Shown here piece after piece: positions 8,069 through 17,292 of a stretch of 33,267 bases of DNA; within the stretch, counting starts at the first letter, position 1; each line of letters opens with the position of its first letter. The DNA is from Alistipes sp. (lineage in GTDB: Bacteria; Bacteroidota; Bacteroidia; Bacteroidales; Rikenellaceae). The notes under the pieces were generated by a model. The model was not told the origin of the DNA, searched no databases, and saw only the letters and a list, made by a program, of their open reading frames with translations. Both the position numbers and the translations under genes were made by a program. The stretch spans positions 1 to 33,267 of the forward strand of contig JAGCMF010000024.1 of NCBI GenBank assembly GCA_017646625.1, given 5' to 3'.

Positions 8069-11000
8069 TTATTTAAGTCTGTTTCTATTCGCTATTATCT
8101 CTGCTCTAATCTTCTCCATATCCGAACCAATATCCCTCTGCAAGTCAGCATAACGATATGCATCAGAGGTGTTAGTCGCATCTACCGCCGACTGGAAGAC
8201 AATACTCTTGGCCTCGGCCTTCTGTATAAGCTGCTCCATAAGCTCCTTCTCCCTCTTCTCTACATCAGCCTTGAGCTGCTCGAACTCCTCCTTGGCAATA
8301 GTATCGTTCTCGAGATGATCCTTAACCTCATCGTTCAACTCCTCAACAGAGTCATAACTTGGCATTTGTGGCGCTTTATGATCCGTCACATCAGGCTCCG
8401 CCACAGGCTCACTCTCAACAATATTACTATTAGTTCTCTCCGAGCCATCACTCCATCGCGTCATGCCCTGCTCATCAGCCCATGTCTCGGCCTCCTGCTG
8501 CGCACGCTGCATATCGGCCTGTGCACGTTCGTAGAGCTCCGATGGCGACAAGTTAGACTCATCCTCATGCAGCCAATCGAGGCTACCGTCATGACTGCCC
8601 TCTGGCTTACTGAACGCCTCATCAGCAGAGGCTGCCGGACTATTATCCCCCTCATGCATAGAGTCGAGATTGCCATTAGGGTTCCAGATCCTCTCACCCT
8701 CCGGAGCATTTGGATTATACTCCTCGAGATATGGATCTACCGACCAGCGACCAACATGTCTTGAGGCATTCAAGAAGCTGTTATCCCTATTTAGCTCACC
8801 TCGAATCTCACTCATGTCATTGCCTGGACCAAATGTGTCGAACTCGCCATACTCTCCAGTCTTCATCTTCTCGACAACATCGAGATATTTTTCTGCAGCC
8901 TTAATTTCGTTAGACCACATTGCATCCTCATACTCACTGTGACCAATCATACGCTTGGTACCCTCCAACGGATCCGGCTGATTGAATGGGTCGATAACAT
9001 ACTTCGAGTTATCCTCCGTTGGCTGATTAGGATCTCCACCTACGCCACCATCTGCAGAGGTTGGCTCTGGGTCTACTGTCGCTGTAGCAGTATTCTGTGC
9101 ACCGCTGAATGACTCCGATGTAGACTCGTTGCGTTCGTCCATATTTGCAACATAGTCGCCACCCATAGCGTCATTGATGATTCCTCTATCATTATCATTA
9201 TCAGCCCCATCAACAACGGCATTGTCATAATCACCATCTGCAGCCATCTCGCCATCCTGTCCATAGAGATCGTCGTTGACACCCTGCTCCTCGGTCTCGG
9301 GCTCCGCAACATATGTATCCCTACCTACAGCATCCTTCTCTGGTTGCTCCTTCTCATCACGACTCGATGTATCATTATCAATGAACGTATCGTCTCCATA
9401 AGGATCCTCTGTTGTCTCTGCTGGTGCTTCCTCCGTTTCGGCTGGGGTCTCATCACCCTCTACTAGGGTTTCATCATCCTCTGCTGGGGCATCTTCACCC
9501 TCTGCTGGGGTCTCTTCTCCATCCTCTGGAGTTTCATCACCCTCTACTGGAGTCTCGTCTTCTCCGTCTACAGGAGCCTCCTCCTCGCCCTCTGCTGGTG
9601 CTTCTTCACCATCCGCTGGAGCATCTTCACCCTCTGCTGGGGTATCATCACCCTCTACTGGAGTCTCTTCTCCATCTGCTGGGGTCTCGTCGTCCTCTGC
9701 TGGAGTATCATCACCCTCTACTGGAGTTTCATCATCCTCCGCTGGAGCATCTTCTCCATCGGCTGGCGTCTCATCATCCTCTGCTGGAGTATCTTCTCCA
9801 TCGGTTGGGGTATCATCGCCCTCGGCTGGAGCATCTTCACCCTCTGCTGGTGTCTCCTCACCATCCGCTGGGGTTTCTTCTCCGTCTACAGGAGTCTCCT
9901 CCTCGCCCTCTGCTGGGGTCTCTTCTCCTTCGGTTGGGGTTTCATCACCCTCTACAGGAGTCTCCTCACCATCGGCTGGAGTCTCATCATCCTCTGCTGG
10001 GGTATCATCACCCACTACTGGAGTCTCTTCTCCATCTGCTGGGGTCTCGTCGTCCTCCGCTGGAGTCTCATCATCCTCTGCTGGAGTCTCCTCACCATCC
10101 GCTGGAGCATCTTCACCCTCTGCTGGAGTTTCATCATCCTCCGCTGGAGTCTCTTCAGTCTCCGCTGGAGTTTCCTCCGTTTCGGTTGGTGTCTCTGTCT
10201 CCTCTGCTGGCACCTCCTCACCCTCTACTGGTGCTTCCTCCGTTTCAGCTGGAGTCTCTTCACCTTCAACTGGAGTCTCTTCGGTCTCCGCTGGAGTCTC
10301 CTCCGTTTCGGTTGGTGTCTCTTCGGGCTCTGTAGGAGTCTCCGAAACCTCATCAGTTGATGTTGTATCTGTTGCCTCTGTAGGACTATCCTCTGACTCG
10401 GTAGCGACCTCATCAGTCTCCTCTGCAGATGCTTCATTTGTCTCTTCTACTTGTGTATCAGCCTCTGTTTCAGCAGTTGCTTGCTCTGCAGCTTCCGCAG
10501 CTGCTAGCTCTTCAGCCTCCGCCTGTGCTTGCGCCTCTGCTTCAGCCTCTGCTTGTGCTTGCGCCTCTGCTTCAGCCTCCGCCTGTGCCTGGGCCTCTGC
10601 TTCTGCCTCTGCCTGTGCTTGTGCATCAGCTTCAGCCTCCGCCTGTGCTTGTGCCTCTGCTTCAGCCTCCGCTTGTGCTTGTGCCTCTGCTTCTGCCTCT
10701 GCCTGGGCCTGTGCCTCCGCTTCTGCCTCTGCCTGTGCCTGGGCCTCTGCTTCTGCCTCCGCCTGGGCCTGTGCCTCCGCTTCAGCCTCGGCCTGTGCTT
10801 GTGCATCAGCTTCGGCCTCCGCCTGTGCTTGTGCCTCTGCTTCAGCCTCCGCCTGTGCTTGTGCCTCTGTTTCTGCCTCCGCCTGTGCCTGGGCCTCTGC
10901 TTCAGCCTCTGCCTGTGCTTGTGCCTCCGCTTCAGCCTCTGCCTGTGCCTGGGCCTCTGCTTCTGCCTCCGCCTGTGCTTGCGCCTCCGCTTCTGCCTCT

Positions 11001-11965
11001 GCCTGGGCCTGGGCCTCCGCTTCTGCCTCGGCCTGTGCTTGTGCCTCCGCTTCAGCCTCCGCCTGTGCTTGCGCCTCTGCTTCAGCCTCTGCCTGTGCTT
11101 GCGCATCAGCTTCAGCCTCTGCCTGTGCTTGCGCTTCCGCCTCCGCCTGTGCCTGCGCCTCTGCTTCAGCCTCCGCCTGGGCTTGGGCCTCCGCTTCTGC
11201 TTCGGCTTCTGCAGCCGCTTGCTCCTCGGCCTCACGTTCTGCCTCGGCTTGCGCCTCCTCTTCGGCCTTATTTATCTCATATTCGGCATCTGCCTGCTGT
11301 TCGGCCAGCTGATCCTCCATATCACGAGCCTTCTCGTATACTTCATCCTGTGCATCAGTACCCCATGCCTCCGACTTCATCCTATCGATGTCGTACTGCG
11401 CATCAGAAATATTGCTGTCGAGTTCCTCTCTAATCTCCTCACCCTTAACGCCATCAGCATCAAAGTCGGCAGTGGAGATGTCATCCTGGACACCACCATC
11501 CTGCTCTTCTATCTCCTCCTCGATATCTTGAACCTCCTCCTGCACTGCCTCGGCCTCTGCCTCTTGCTCGGCAATCTCCTGCTCCGCCTCTGCAGCCTCG
11601 CGTTCCGCCTCCGCCTCTGCCTCTGCGGCCTCTGCCTCCTGCTCGGCAATCTCCTGCTCCGCCTCTGCCTCCGCAGCCTCGCGTTCCGCCTCCGCTTCTG
11701 CCTCGGCCTCTGCCTCCTGCTCAGCAATCTCCTGCTCTGCCTCTGCCTCTGCCTCTGCGGCCTCCGCCTCTGCCTCCTGCTCCGCTATATCATCCTCATA
11801 AGAGCTATCATCAAATGACGAGTCATCCCCATCATATGAGCTATCATCAGATGACGAATCGCTGGACTCGTATGAGCTATCATCAAATGACGAATCACTT
11901 GACTCGTATGAGCTATCATCGCATGATGAATCAGAGCATCCTGCATCATTCATTTCCTCATCCAT
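8069..11965 (-). CDS. Giant acidic low-complexity repeat protein, unknown function
   Basis: No known family is recognised for this 1298-residue protein. Regions in order: residues 1-60, acidic Ser/Asp/Tyr repeats ([12 protein letters not shown] units); 61-165, Glu/Ala/Gln-rich heptad-like helix ([15 protein letters not shown]); 166-243, a mixed-charge helical stretch; about 256-485, some 23 copies of the decapeptide [10 protein letters not shown]; 486-545, Thr/Glu-rich; about 545-855, around 40 heptapeptides of the type EETPAEG or DDTPAED; 856-1298, nonrepeated, ending in a coiled coil (about 1190-1298, [11 protein letters not shown] then [18 protein letters not shown]). No Lys or Arg occurs from residue 245 to 868. 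There is no signal peptide or membrane segment, so it should be cytoplasmic and largely disordered. It lies 11 bases after the ATPase gene and 30 before the SPFH gene. A scaffold role is inference. Confidence 0.85.
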   Translation of the reverse strand: MDEEMNDAGCSDSSCDDSSYESSDSSFDDSSYESSDSSSDDSSYDGDDSSFDDSSYEDDIAEQEAEAEAAEAEAEAEQEIAEQEAEAEAEAEAEREAAEAEAEQEIAEQEAEAAEAEAEAEREAAEAEQEIAEQEAEAEAVQEEVQDIEEEIEEQDGGVQDDISTADFDADGVKGEEIREELDSNISDAQYDIDRMKSEAWGTDAQDEVYEKARDMEDQLAEQQADAEYEINKAEEEAQAEAEREAEEQAAAEAEAEAEAQAQAEAEAEAQAQAEAEAQAQAEAEADAQAQAEAEAEAQAQAEAEAEAQAQAEAEAEAQAQAEAEAEAQAQAEAEAEAQAQAEAEAEAQAQAEAEAEAQAQAEAETEAQAQAEAEAEAQAQAEAEADAQAQAEAEAEAQAQAEAEAEAQAQAEAEAEAQAQAEAEAEAQAQAEAEAEAQAQAEAEADAQAQAEAEAEAQAQAEAEAEAQAQAEAEAEAQAQAEAEELAAAEAAEQATAETEADTQVEETNEASAEETDEVATESEDSPTEATDTTSTDEVSETPTEPEETPTETEETPAETEETPVEGEETPAETEEAPVEGEEVPAEETETPTETEETPAETEETPAEDDETPAEGEDAPADGEETPAEDDETPAEDDETPADGEETPVVGDDTPAEDDETPADGEETPVEGDETPTEGEETPAEGEEETPVDGEETPADGEETPAEGEDAPAEGDDTPTDGEDTPAEDDETPADGEDAPAEDDETPVEGDDTPAEDDETPADGEETPVEGDDTPAEGEDAPADGEEAPAEGEEEAPVDGEDETPVEGDETPEDGEETPAEGEDAPAEDDETLVEGDETPAETEEAPAETTEDPYGDDTFIDNDTSSRDEKEQPEKDAVGRDTYVAEPETEEQGVNDDLYGQDGEMAADGDYDNAVVDGADNDNDRGIINDAMGGDYVANMDERNESTSESFSGAQNTATATVDPEPTSADGGVGGDPNQPTEDNSKYVIDPFNQPDPLEGTKRMIGHSEYEDAMWSNEIKAAEKYLDVVEKMKTGEYGEFDTFGPGNDMSEIRGELNRDNSFLNASRHVGRWSVDPYLEEYNPNAPEGERIWNPNGNLDSMHEGDNSPAASADEAFSKPEGSHDGSLDWLHEDESNLSPSELYERAQADMQRAQQEAETWADEQGMTRWSDGSERTNSNIVESEPVAEPDVTDHKAPQMPSYDSVEELNDEVKDHLENDTIAKEEFEQLKADVEKREKELMEQLIQKAEAKSIVFQSAVDATNTSDAYRYADLQRDIGSDMEKIRAEIIANRNRLK
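9412..10335 (-). repeat. Coding tandem repeat, 21-bp unit (ETPAEGE heptapeptide)
   Basis: About 40 imperfect 21-bp units encode seven-residue acidic Thr-Pro repeats inside the large repeat protein. Some units carry one extra Glu codon (EEET, EEEA). Confidence 0.9.
10511..11200 (-). repeat. Coding tandem repeat, 30-bp unit ([10 protein letters not shown] decapeptide)
   Basis: About 23 units of exactly 30 bp, differing mostly at third codon positions (GCC/GCA/GCG, GAA/GAG), keep the decapeptide nearly invariant. Rare exceptions are Asp or Thr replacing one residue. One unit near 11141 is shorter. The silent variation shows selection on the peptide rather than very recent DNA expansion. Confidence 0.92.
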
Positions 11966-11976
11966 AGCACAGCACT

Positions 11977-14658
11977 TTATTCTTTACACAATGACTTATC
12001 TATAACCTGCTTCGAGATACTCAAGTTGGTCTCGTACATTATCTTGCGCCATAGGTGGACCTTCACGCATGACAACAGTGGTCTATCAAATTTCTCGTCG
12101 TTCAACTCCGACATGATAAGTGTCTGTATCTTCGAGAATACATACTTTACACCCTCCATATCCTTGGCACCGACCTTTATATAGCGCTTAAATATACGTC
12201 GTGCTACCTCGCGCGCAAGCACACGCCTATCATAGTCACATGTGAGCTTACAGTATGGTGTCACCACACACTCGGGATATGGGCGCAGCTTATCTTGCTT
12301 ATCGTTCCAATATGTAGACAGCTCCTTGATGCCTTCATCCGAGAGTGATATTGCTATGTTGTTGTCCAAGCGGTAGTTTGGCGTGATGATCTCCTCGGGC
12401 TCGTCGAGACGGTTGAAGAAGAGGAATGCCTCACCAGGCTTAAGCTTCGCGAGGCGCTGAACATGGAGGTCTGTCATGCTCGTTGAGTCGGCAAGGATCT
12501 GCTTGTCCTGACCCTCGACAAGACGGAATGCCACCTTTATATCTGTCAACGCCACGATGTCGATGCCCACCTTACGTGGCGACTGGTCGGCGATGCCTAT
12601 ACCTACGCCATAAGAACGTATCTCGGCCAACATGCGCTTCACAAGTCCCTGTGCTATGGCTGCAGGGTTTGCAGCACCCTCACCGCCATTGCTCGACGAG
12701 TCGAGCAACACGTGCGCCTCCTCCAATAGTATGAAGTTACGCAAGCCACCCTCACCCACATAGTTGGCATTCACATATGCAAGTATCGAGAGGAGCAACA
12801 GCGCTATAATCAACGCCTTCTGGTCCGAGTTCTCGATGGCTGCAAGCTCGATGATGGTTGGCTTGGTCAACATATCCTCAATAGGAATTGAGAAGTAGTT
12901 ATCAAAGAGGTTAACAAGGCTCTTTAGACGCACTACACCCGCACGGCCAATGTTACGCGCATCACCCGTATAGCCAATCTCGTCGAAGGTCTCCTGGAAG
13001 CACTTTATGAAGTCGGTGATATTGAATATCCTACCCTTATCCGCCACCGTATATGTGTCGAGCCATCTGAAGTCCGAGTAGCAGTTGTTCACCGTGTCCT
13101 CAAATATCTTATCCAATGGCGTTGACATAGAGACGCCCGCTGCAAATGCCGTCTTAAGCGTCGACTTATAGGTCTCGAGCTTAACATTCTTTGGTGGCAC
13201 GAAGGGGTTAAATACGAATGGCGATATGAAGTTCTTGCCCGGCGTAAACACCTGCAACTCTGGGATGCTCTGCACCAAGGCACGGTACTCATTCTTTGCT
13301 GGCTCGATAACGAGGAATGGTATATGATGCTCCTTCCATAGGCGGTCCAACAAGCTCACAGAGAATGTTGTCTTACCAGAGCCTGGCGTACCTACGATGA
13401 GCATATGCTTCGCCAAATCCTTGAGAGTAAGACCTATGGAGTCATTCGATGATGACGACTTAAGCTTACCAAACTCTATATCACCAGCGTTGATGAGGTT
13501 CTGCGAGTACGACTTGCTCGCCTTGCCCGTCTCGTTAACCTTAAGACCAGCATTCACCCTGTCGCTACCGATAGGAAGACGGAAGAAGTTGGCAGCCTCA
13601 TCTGATGTGATGACATATGGGAAGCGATACAACGACTCTGATACCACACCACTCTGCCATATCATCATGTTTCTGCCACGGTTCATTACAATGTCGTTAA
13701 CGACCCATGGCTGTGAGTACAACGCACCCACATCGTTGAGCACCTCACCTCTATTTAGCTCCACAAACTTTAGGTTTGGAGAGGTGTTTTGCGTGGTGTT
13801 GAGGTGGCCGAGCACCCTTGTAGAGACGCTTGTAAGCGCGGTGCCAGCACCATAAACGAATATGTTGTATACGTATAGAGCACGACTCTTATTCTCGAAG
13901 TAGTACTGATACATCTCCGCCACCCTATCCGCCGCCGAGATACTCATGTTACCTACCGACCTATCCTGTACACCACGACTCAACATATTCACCGCCTGGT
14001 TCACACGACTCAACTCCGCAAGCTCATTAGGCATGAAGTGGGTAGGCATAAGCTGGAAGCTTACAGCACAGTCGGGGTGCGAGATAAGGATGTTTACTAT
14101 ACGACTCAAATCCTGATAGTCTGTGGGGAGCATATCGTAGGCATAGGCGGCAGGGATATAGCTGTTCTGCAAATCCTCAACACGTTCCTCCTTGACGATA
14201 GCCTGGACACTACCTACATTCACACGTGCAAGCTCTGTGTACAACGCCTCGGCGCTAACCTCGCTATACTCATACTTATCAGCAGCGAGTGATGACAGCG
14301 CGATGGATGCAATCTCACCGACCATCATCTCCGCCTTATCAGCCTCACGGCTTATTGCACGGAATGATACATAAAGCGCCACATCGGCCTTGTATGGCTG
14401 ATTCAGCACAGCATGAGAGACCCATGTCATCTCCATAGAGATATCAACAGCCTCATTCGTGCGCATGAATGTCTCCTTGTACTGCGCATAAACCTCGGTA
14501 AGCATGCTTGCCATATTCTGGGCATACATCACGATGATTCTGCTCTGCTCATCAGCAGAGAGCACATTATCCGATATTGTCGACATGTGTGGCACCGACA
14601 ACACCTTAATGACCTTCATGGCAATACACTCACCACTATTGATAAAATATTTGTCCAT
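11977..14658 (-). CDS. HerA/FtsK-type ATPase (DUF87-like)
   Basis: An 893-residue P-loop motor-like ATPase. Residues 1-400 are a mixed N-terminal region with no family I can name. Walker A is GTPGSGKTT at 423-431, followed by [15 protein letters not shown]. Walker B is FILLEEAH at 642-649, with a downstream sensor stretch ([17 protein letters not shown]) and [20 protein letters not shown], all typical of the HerA-FtsK group. A helical C-terminal domain of about 130 residues follows. I chose the start at 14658 ([13 protein letters not shown]) over the ATG at 14682, because the promoter predicts transcription start near 14692. That would leave only about ten leader bases for the upstream ATG. 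It is first in the five-gene unit. HerA-type ATPases move DNA or work with nucleases, but no nuclease gene is here, so the substrate is unknown. Confidence 0.87.
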   Translation of the reverse strand: MDKYFINSGECIAMKVIKVLSVPHMSTISDNVLSADEQSRIIVMYAQNMASMLTEVYAQYKETFMRTNEAVDISMEMTWVSHAVLNQPYKADVALYVSFRAISREADKAEMMVGEIASIALSSLAADKYEYSEVSAEALYTELARVNVGSVQAIVKEERVEDLQNSYIPAAYAYDMLPTDYQDLSRIVNILISHPDCAVSFQLMPTHFMPNELAELSRVNQAVNMLSRGVQDRSVGNMSISAADRVAEMYQYYFENKSRALYVYNIFVYGAGTALTSVSTRVLGHLNTTQNTSPNLKFVELNRGEVLNDVGALYSQPWVVNDIVMNRGRNMMIWQSGVVSESLYRFPYVITSDEAANFFRLPIGSDRVNAGLKVNETGKASKSYSQNLINAGDIEFGKLKSSSSNDSIGLTLKDLAKHMLIVGTPGSGKTTFSVSLLDRLWKEHHIPFLVIEPAKNEYRALVQSIPELQVFTPGKNFISPFVFNPFVPPKNVKLETYKSTLKTAFAAGVSMSTPLDKIFEDTVNNCYSDFRWLDTYTVADKGRIFNITDFIKCFQETFDEIGYTGDARNIGRAGVVRLKSLVNLFDNYFSIPIEDMLTKPTIIELAAIENSDQKALIIALLLLSILAYVNANYVGEGGLRNFILLEEAHVLLDSSSNGGEGAANPAAIAQGLVKRMLAEIRSYGVGIGIADQSPRKVGIDIVALTDIKVAFRLVEGQDKQILADSTSMTDLHVQRLAKLKPGEAFLFFNRLDEPEEIITPNYRLDNNIAISLSDEGIKELSTYWNDKQDKLRPYPECVVTPYCKLTCDYDRRVLAREVARRIFKRYIKVGAKDMEGVKYVFSKIQTLIMSELNDEKFDRPLLSCVKVHLWRKIMYETNLSISKQVIDKSLCKE

Positions 14659-14697
14659 ACATATACAGGTTAATGTACACAACTATCAATATTAACA

Positions 14698-14730
14698 CAA
14701 ATTTATGAAAAATAATACAATTAGCAAAAA
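14698..14730 (-). promoter_or_regulatory. Promoter of the five-gene HerA-SPFH operon
   Basis: On the minus strand TTTTTGC (14730-14724), 18 bases of spacer and TAAATTTG (14705-14698) match the Bacteroidota promoter. Predicted transcription start is near 14692. No comparable site was found in the gaps between the five genes. Confidence 0.78.
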
Positions 14731-14950
14731 TATTGTTCTAAAAAGTTCACACATTGTATTAACATTTTTTCTATACAAGACAAATGATTCACAGACACAA
14801 ACCCACTTTTTCTCAACAAAAGATAATATAACAGGCCTCAATAAAATAGCCCATCGGCACTATAGCGCGTCATAGCATGTCACAGCACACACCCCTTGTG
14901 ACAATGTGACAGGGGGTATATAGAGGTGACATTTCATTGTCGGGTATCAA
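14731..14950. promoter_or_regulatory. AT-rich divergent gap with a TGACA/TGTCA cluster (14879-14931)
   Basis: This gap lies between the five-gene operon and the four-helix-bundle gene. It is AT-rich without an open frame of note. TGTCA occurs at 14879 and TGACA at 14899, 14907 and 14927. The same pentamer family is clustered upstream of clpB, so a shared regulator is possible but unproven. Confidence 0.35.
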
Positions 14951-15040
14951 ATAGAGAGTTTAAGGAATATAAGGAGGTTAAGGAAATTAAAGTTTAGCAC
15001 TAAATTCTCTAAATTCCCTAAATTCCCTAAATTCTCTAAT
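14951..15040. repeat. Left self-complementary repeat block of the four-helix-bundle gene
   Basis: The first half is purine-rich (GAGAGTTTAAGGAATATAAG and onward), the second half its approximate complement (repeats of AAATTCCCT and AAATTCTCT with a period of about 10). Together they can fold into a long imperfect hairpin ending just before the promoter of the gene. Confidence 0.8.
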
Positions 15041-15048
15041 CTTTTTAT

Positions 15049-15056
15049 TATCTTTG
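15049..15056 (+). promoter_or_regulatory. Promoter (-7 box) of the four-helix-bundle gene
   Basis: TATCTTTG lies 15 bases before the start codon, predicting a leader of roughly ten bases. Confidence 0.68.
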
Positions 15057-15071
15057 TAAAAAAGATTACCT

Positions 15072-15620
15072 ATGAAAGAAGCAACTCTAATAAAGTCACA
15101 AGGAGATCATAGAAATCTAATATGTTATCGTAAGGCAGAGCTAATATACGACATAACCTGTCACTTCGCATATTCGGCATTTGAGCGCGGCAACCGAACA
15201 ATAGACCAGATGGTTCAAGCAGCACGTTCTGGCAAGCAAAATATTATTGAGGGTAATGCAGATATGGAGACCTCAATCGAGATGGGTATCAAACTTATCA
15301 ATGTTGCTAAAGCAAGTTTCAAGGAGCTACTAGCTGATTATGAGGACCATCTGCGTGTTAATGGCTATGAGCAATGGTGTAATGACTCGGACAAGTTTGT
15401 TGCAATGCGCAAGTTTGGCAGCGACGGTAGCAATCAATCAATTTTAGACATTGCAAAATCCCGCCCTCTTGACACGGTCGCAAATATGGCAATCATACTA
15501 CTCAAGCAGGAGGACTATCTGCTACACAAACTCCTTGCTTCGCTTTCTGAACAATTTCTTGACGAAGGAGGCTTCAAAGAGAAAATGCACCGTATGCGTG
15601 TAGAAAGAAGGGGAAAATAG
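15072..15620 (+). CDS. Four-helix-bundle suffix-domain protein (S23/IVP related)
   Basis: A 182-residue protein matching the family named four helix bundle suffix domain, related to S23 proteins encoded in 23S rRNA intervening sequences. Recognisable parts are YRKAELIYDITCHFAYSAFE, then RTIDQMVQAARSGKQNIIEG (the family core, residues about 42-61), and IKLINVAKASFKELLADYED (about 73-92). The C-terminal suffix has LDTVANMAIILLKQEDYLL. No catalytic motif is evident; biochemical function is unknown for the family. The gene has its own promoter and is enclosed by two related repeat blocks (14951-15040 and 15621-15698), which suggests that gene and repeats form one dispersed unit. No reverse transcriptase or variable repeat is nearby, so a retroelement accessory role is not supported. 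Confidence 0.88.
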   Translation: MKEATLIKSQGDHRNLICYRKAELIYDITCHFAYSAFERGNRTIDQMVQAARSGKQNIIEGNADMETSIEMGIKLINVAKASFKELLADYEDHLRVNGYEQWCNDSDKFVAMRKFGSDGSNQSILDIAKSRPLDTVANMAIILLKQEDYLLHKLLASLSEQFLDEGGFKEKMHRMRVERRGK

Positions 15621-15698
15621 AGAGGATAGGGAATTTAAGGAGTTTAAGGAGATTAGGGAGATTCGCGTTTTAGTCCCTAAATTCCCTAAATTCCCTAC
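15621..15698. repeat. Right self-complementary repeat block of the four-helix-bundle gene
   Basis: Starting at the stop codon, AGGGAATTTAAGGAG-type units are followed by their complement (CCCTAAATTCCCTAAATTCCC). The first 12 bases of the inner arm match perfectly. It resembles the left block and the tandem repeat after clpB. Confidence 0.8.
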
Positions 15699-15724
15699 AA
15701 TCTGATAGCAACAACAGAAACAAG

Positions 15725-15748
15725 CCTCCCTTTGCCAAAGGGAGGTTT
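15725..15748 (+). terminator. Hairpin after the four-helix-bundle gene, possible terminator
   Basis: A perfect 9-bp stem CCTCCCTTT/AAAGGGAGG with a three-base loop is followed by only three T. It is a plausible but weak terminator. Confidence 0.45.
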
Positions 15749-15782
15749 GGAGGGAATGTAAATATAGGTGGTGTGGCATAGC

Positions 15783-15900
15783 CACCACCACTATATTAAG
15801 GGTTAAAAAATAAGGCCTTCCCATGCGGGAAAGCCTTACTTTATGCAATGTCCTACATTAGGGATTACTTCTTCATGTAACCCTTAATATAGTGGTGGTG
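15783..15900. repeat. 23-bp inverted repeat copying the 3' end of the CoA-transferase gene
   Basis: Bases 15783-15805 are the exact reverse complement of 15878-15900, which encode the last residues (HHHYIKGY region) of the CoA-transferase. A degenerate third copy lies at 15761-15775. The terminator hairpin sits between the arms. Confidence 0.9.
15805..15838 (-). terminator. Terminator of the CoA-transferase gene
   Basis: On the minus strand a 12-bp stem (15838-15827 with 15822-15811, one G-U pair) has a four-base loop and is followed by six U. Confidence 0.88.
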
Positions 15901-17181
15901 TGAGCCGTAGCGGTTGAAGGCAGCCTCGTCGAGAGCCTCCTGCGCTGATGGGTGAGCAACAGAGATAATGAGGCGTGCGCGCTCCTGAAGGCTCTTGCCA
16001 TAGAGGTCTACAGCACCATTCTCTGTAACAAACCAGTGGATGTGGTTACGTGTAGTAACAACACCTGAACCCTCTGTGAGTACGTCAGAGATCTTCGATA
16101 CACCCTTTGTTGTGATTGATGGCATAGCAATAATAGCCTTACCACCCTTTGAGAGTGAAGCACCGTAGATGAAGTCAACCTGACCACCTACACCAGAGTA
16201 GAACTTACGACCGAGAGAGTCAGCGCATACCTGACCTGTGATATCTACCTGAAGAGCAGAGTTGATAGCAGTAACCTTGTCATTCTTTGCGATAACGAAT
16301 GGGTCGTTAGTATAACCTACGTCCATCATAAGAACACCTGGGTTGTCGTCGATGAAGTCGTAAACCCTCTGTGAACCCATAAGGAATGTAGAGACCATCT
16401 TACCCTTATCAATATTCTTTGCAGCACCGTTGATGACACCCTTCTCTACGAGTGGGAGCACACCGTCAGCAAACATCTCGGTGTGAACACCAAGGTTCTT
16501 GTGGTTGCCGAGCTGCGCAAGAACAGCGTTAGGAATAGCACCGATACCCATCTGGAGTGTTGCACCATCCTCGATAAGGCCCGCACAGAGGTTACCAATC
16601 TTTGTCTCCACCTCGTTAGGTGTTGTGAAGTGAGCCTCCTCAAGTGGCTGGTCATCCTCAACGAAGAAGTTAATCCTCGAGCTGTGGATCATAGCATCAC
16701 CGAATGAACGTGGCACGTGCTTGTTAACCACCGCAATAACATAATCTGCGCACTCAACAGCAGCAAGCGTAGCATCAACAGATGTACCGAGAGATACGTA
16801 GCCGTGCTTGTCGGGACGTGACACCTGAATCATAGCAACGTTACATGGCACAGCGCCAGAACGATAGAGCTTCTGTGTCTCCGAGAGGAAGATTGGAATA
16901 TAGTCAGCATAACCCGCCTGTGTAACCTTACGTACGTTGCCACCTACGAAGAATGAGTCGAGCTGGAATACGCCCTCGAACTCTGGCTCGGCATAAGGTG
17001 CTGGACCCTCGGTGTGAAGGTGGTGGATGTGAACATCCTTAAACTCACCATTACGACCACGGTCGCACATAGCCTTGATTAGGCACTGGGGAGCTGAAGC
17101 TACAGAGCTTAAGTGAATGTGATCACCTGACTTGATACACTTTACGGCCTCTTCGGCAGTAGTAAACTTGATGTTGTTCAT
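15865..17181 (-). CDS. Acetyl-CoA hydrolase/transferase family CoA-transferase
   Basis: Transfers CoA between acyl-CoA and a carboxylate such as acetate; the 438-residue size matches 4-hydroxybutyrate CoA-transferase and butyryl-CoA:acetate-type enzymes rather than the longer Ach1 hydrolases. Visible signatures are MGIGAIPNAV at 211-220, the active-site Glu235 in GVHTEMFADG, and DITGQVCADSLGRKFYSGVGGQVDF with the Gly-rich CoA-binding loop. The N-terminal domain has VDATLAAVECADYVIAVVN. It works in the cytosol, probably in fermentative acyl-CoA metabolism. It starts 111 bases after infB with no clear TAnnTTTG box, so it may depend partly on readthrough from the nusA operon. The acceptor acid cannot be told from sequence. 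Confidence 0.9.
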   Translation of the reverse strand: MNNIKFTTAEEAVKCIKSGDHIHLSSVASAPQCLIKAMCDRGRNGEFKDVHIHHLHTEGPAPYAEPEFEGVFQLDSFFVGGNVRKVTQAGYADYIPIFLSETQKLYRSGAVPCNVAMIQVSRPDKHGYVSLGTSVDATLAAVECADYVIAVVNKHVPRSFGDAMIHSSRINFFVEDDQPLEEAHFTTPNEVETKIGNLCAGLIEDGATLQMGIGAIPNAVLAQLGNHKNLGVHTEMFADGVLPLVEKGVINGAAKNIDKGKMVSTFLMGSQRVYDFIDDNPGVLMMDVGYTNDPFVIAKNDKVTAINSALQVDITGQVCADSLGRKFYSGVGGQVDFIYGASLSKGGKAIIAMPSITTKGVSKISDVLTEGSGVVTTRNHIHWFVTENGAVDLYGKSLQERARLIISVAHPSAQEALDEAAFNRYGSHHHYIKGYMKK

Positions 17182-17250
17182 CTCTTTAAGTTTTTATATT
17201 TTAGGTAATTGTTAATTTCTTCTTTATCTACAGTCATCGGCACAACCCAA

Positions 17251-17292
17251 TATGCTATCTCATGGGGCAAGGCTACCCCTTATCATAGCATA
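17251..17292 (-). other. Hairpin directly after the infB stop codon
   Basis: TATGCTAT and ATAGCATA form the base of a stem, with an inner GGGG/CCCC helix. No U tract follows, so it is not a standard terminator; it may shield the mRNA end or slow transcription. Confidence 0.45.

Noticed and set aside
9412-11818. Long plus-strand open frames of about 300-430 codons opposite the giant repeat gene
   Set aside because: They encode only Leu/Pro/Cys/Arg low-complexity antisense of the tandem repeats, have no promoter or start context, and conflict with the minus-strand operon.
11977-14658. HerA-like ATPase as part of a conjugation system or a HerA-nuclease defence pair
   Set aside because: No conjugation genes, relaxase, NurA-like or SIR2-like nuclease is in the window; its partners here are SPFH and membrane proteins.
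14659-14682. Upstream ATG (MCTLTCIC...) as start of the HerA-like ATPase
   Set aside because: The predicted transcription start is about ten bases before it, and the next ATG at 14658 gives a more usual leader; not excluded.
14993-15008. TTAGCACT resembling half of a CIRCE heat-shock operator
   Set aside because: The matching half GAGTGCTAA is missing at the right distance; the bases belong to the repeat block.
14951-15698. Repeat blocks and four-helix-bundle gene as a diversity-generating retroelement (Avd-like)
   Set aside because: No reverse transcriptase, template repeat or variable repeat with adenine changes is visible; the protein has the suffix-domain type ending.
17251-17292. Hairpin after infB as a standard terminator
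   Set aside because: No U tract follows, and the CoA-transferase gene downstream lacks a clear promoter, so readthrough is likely.
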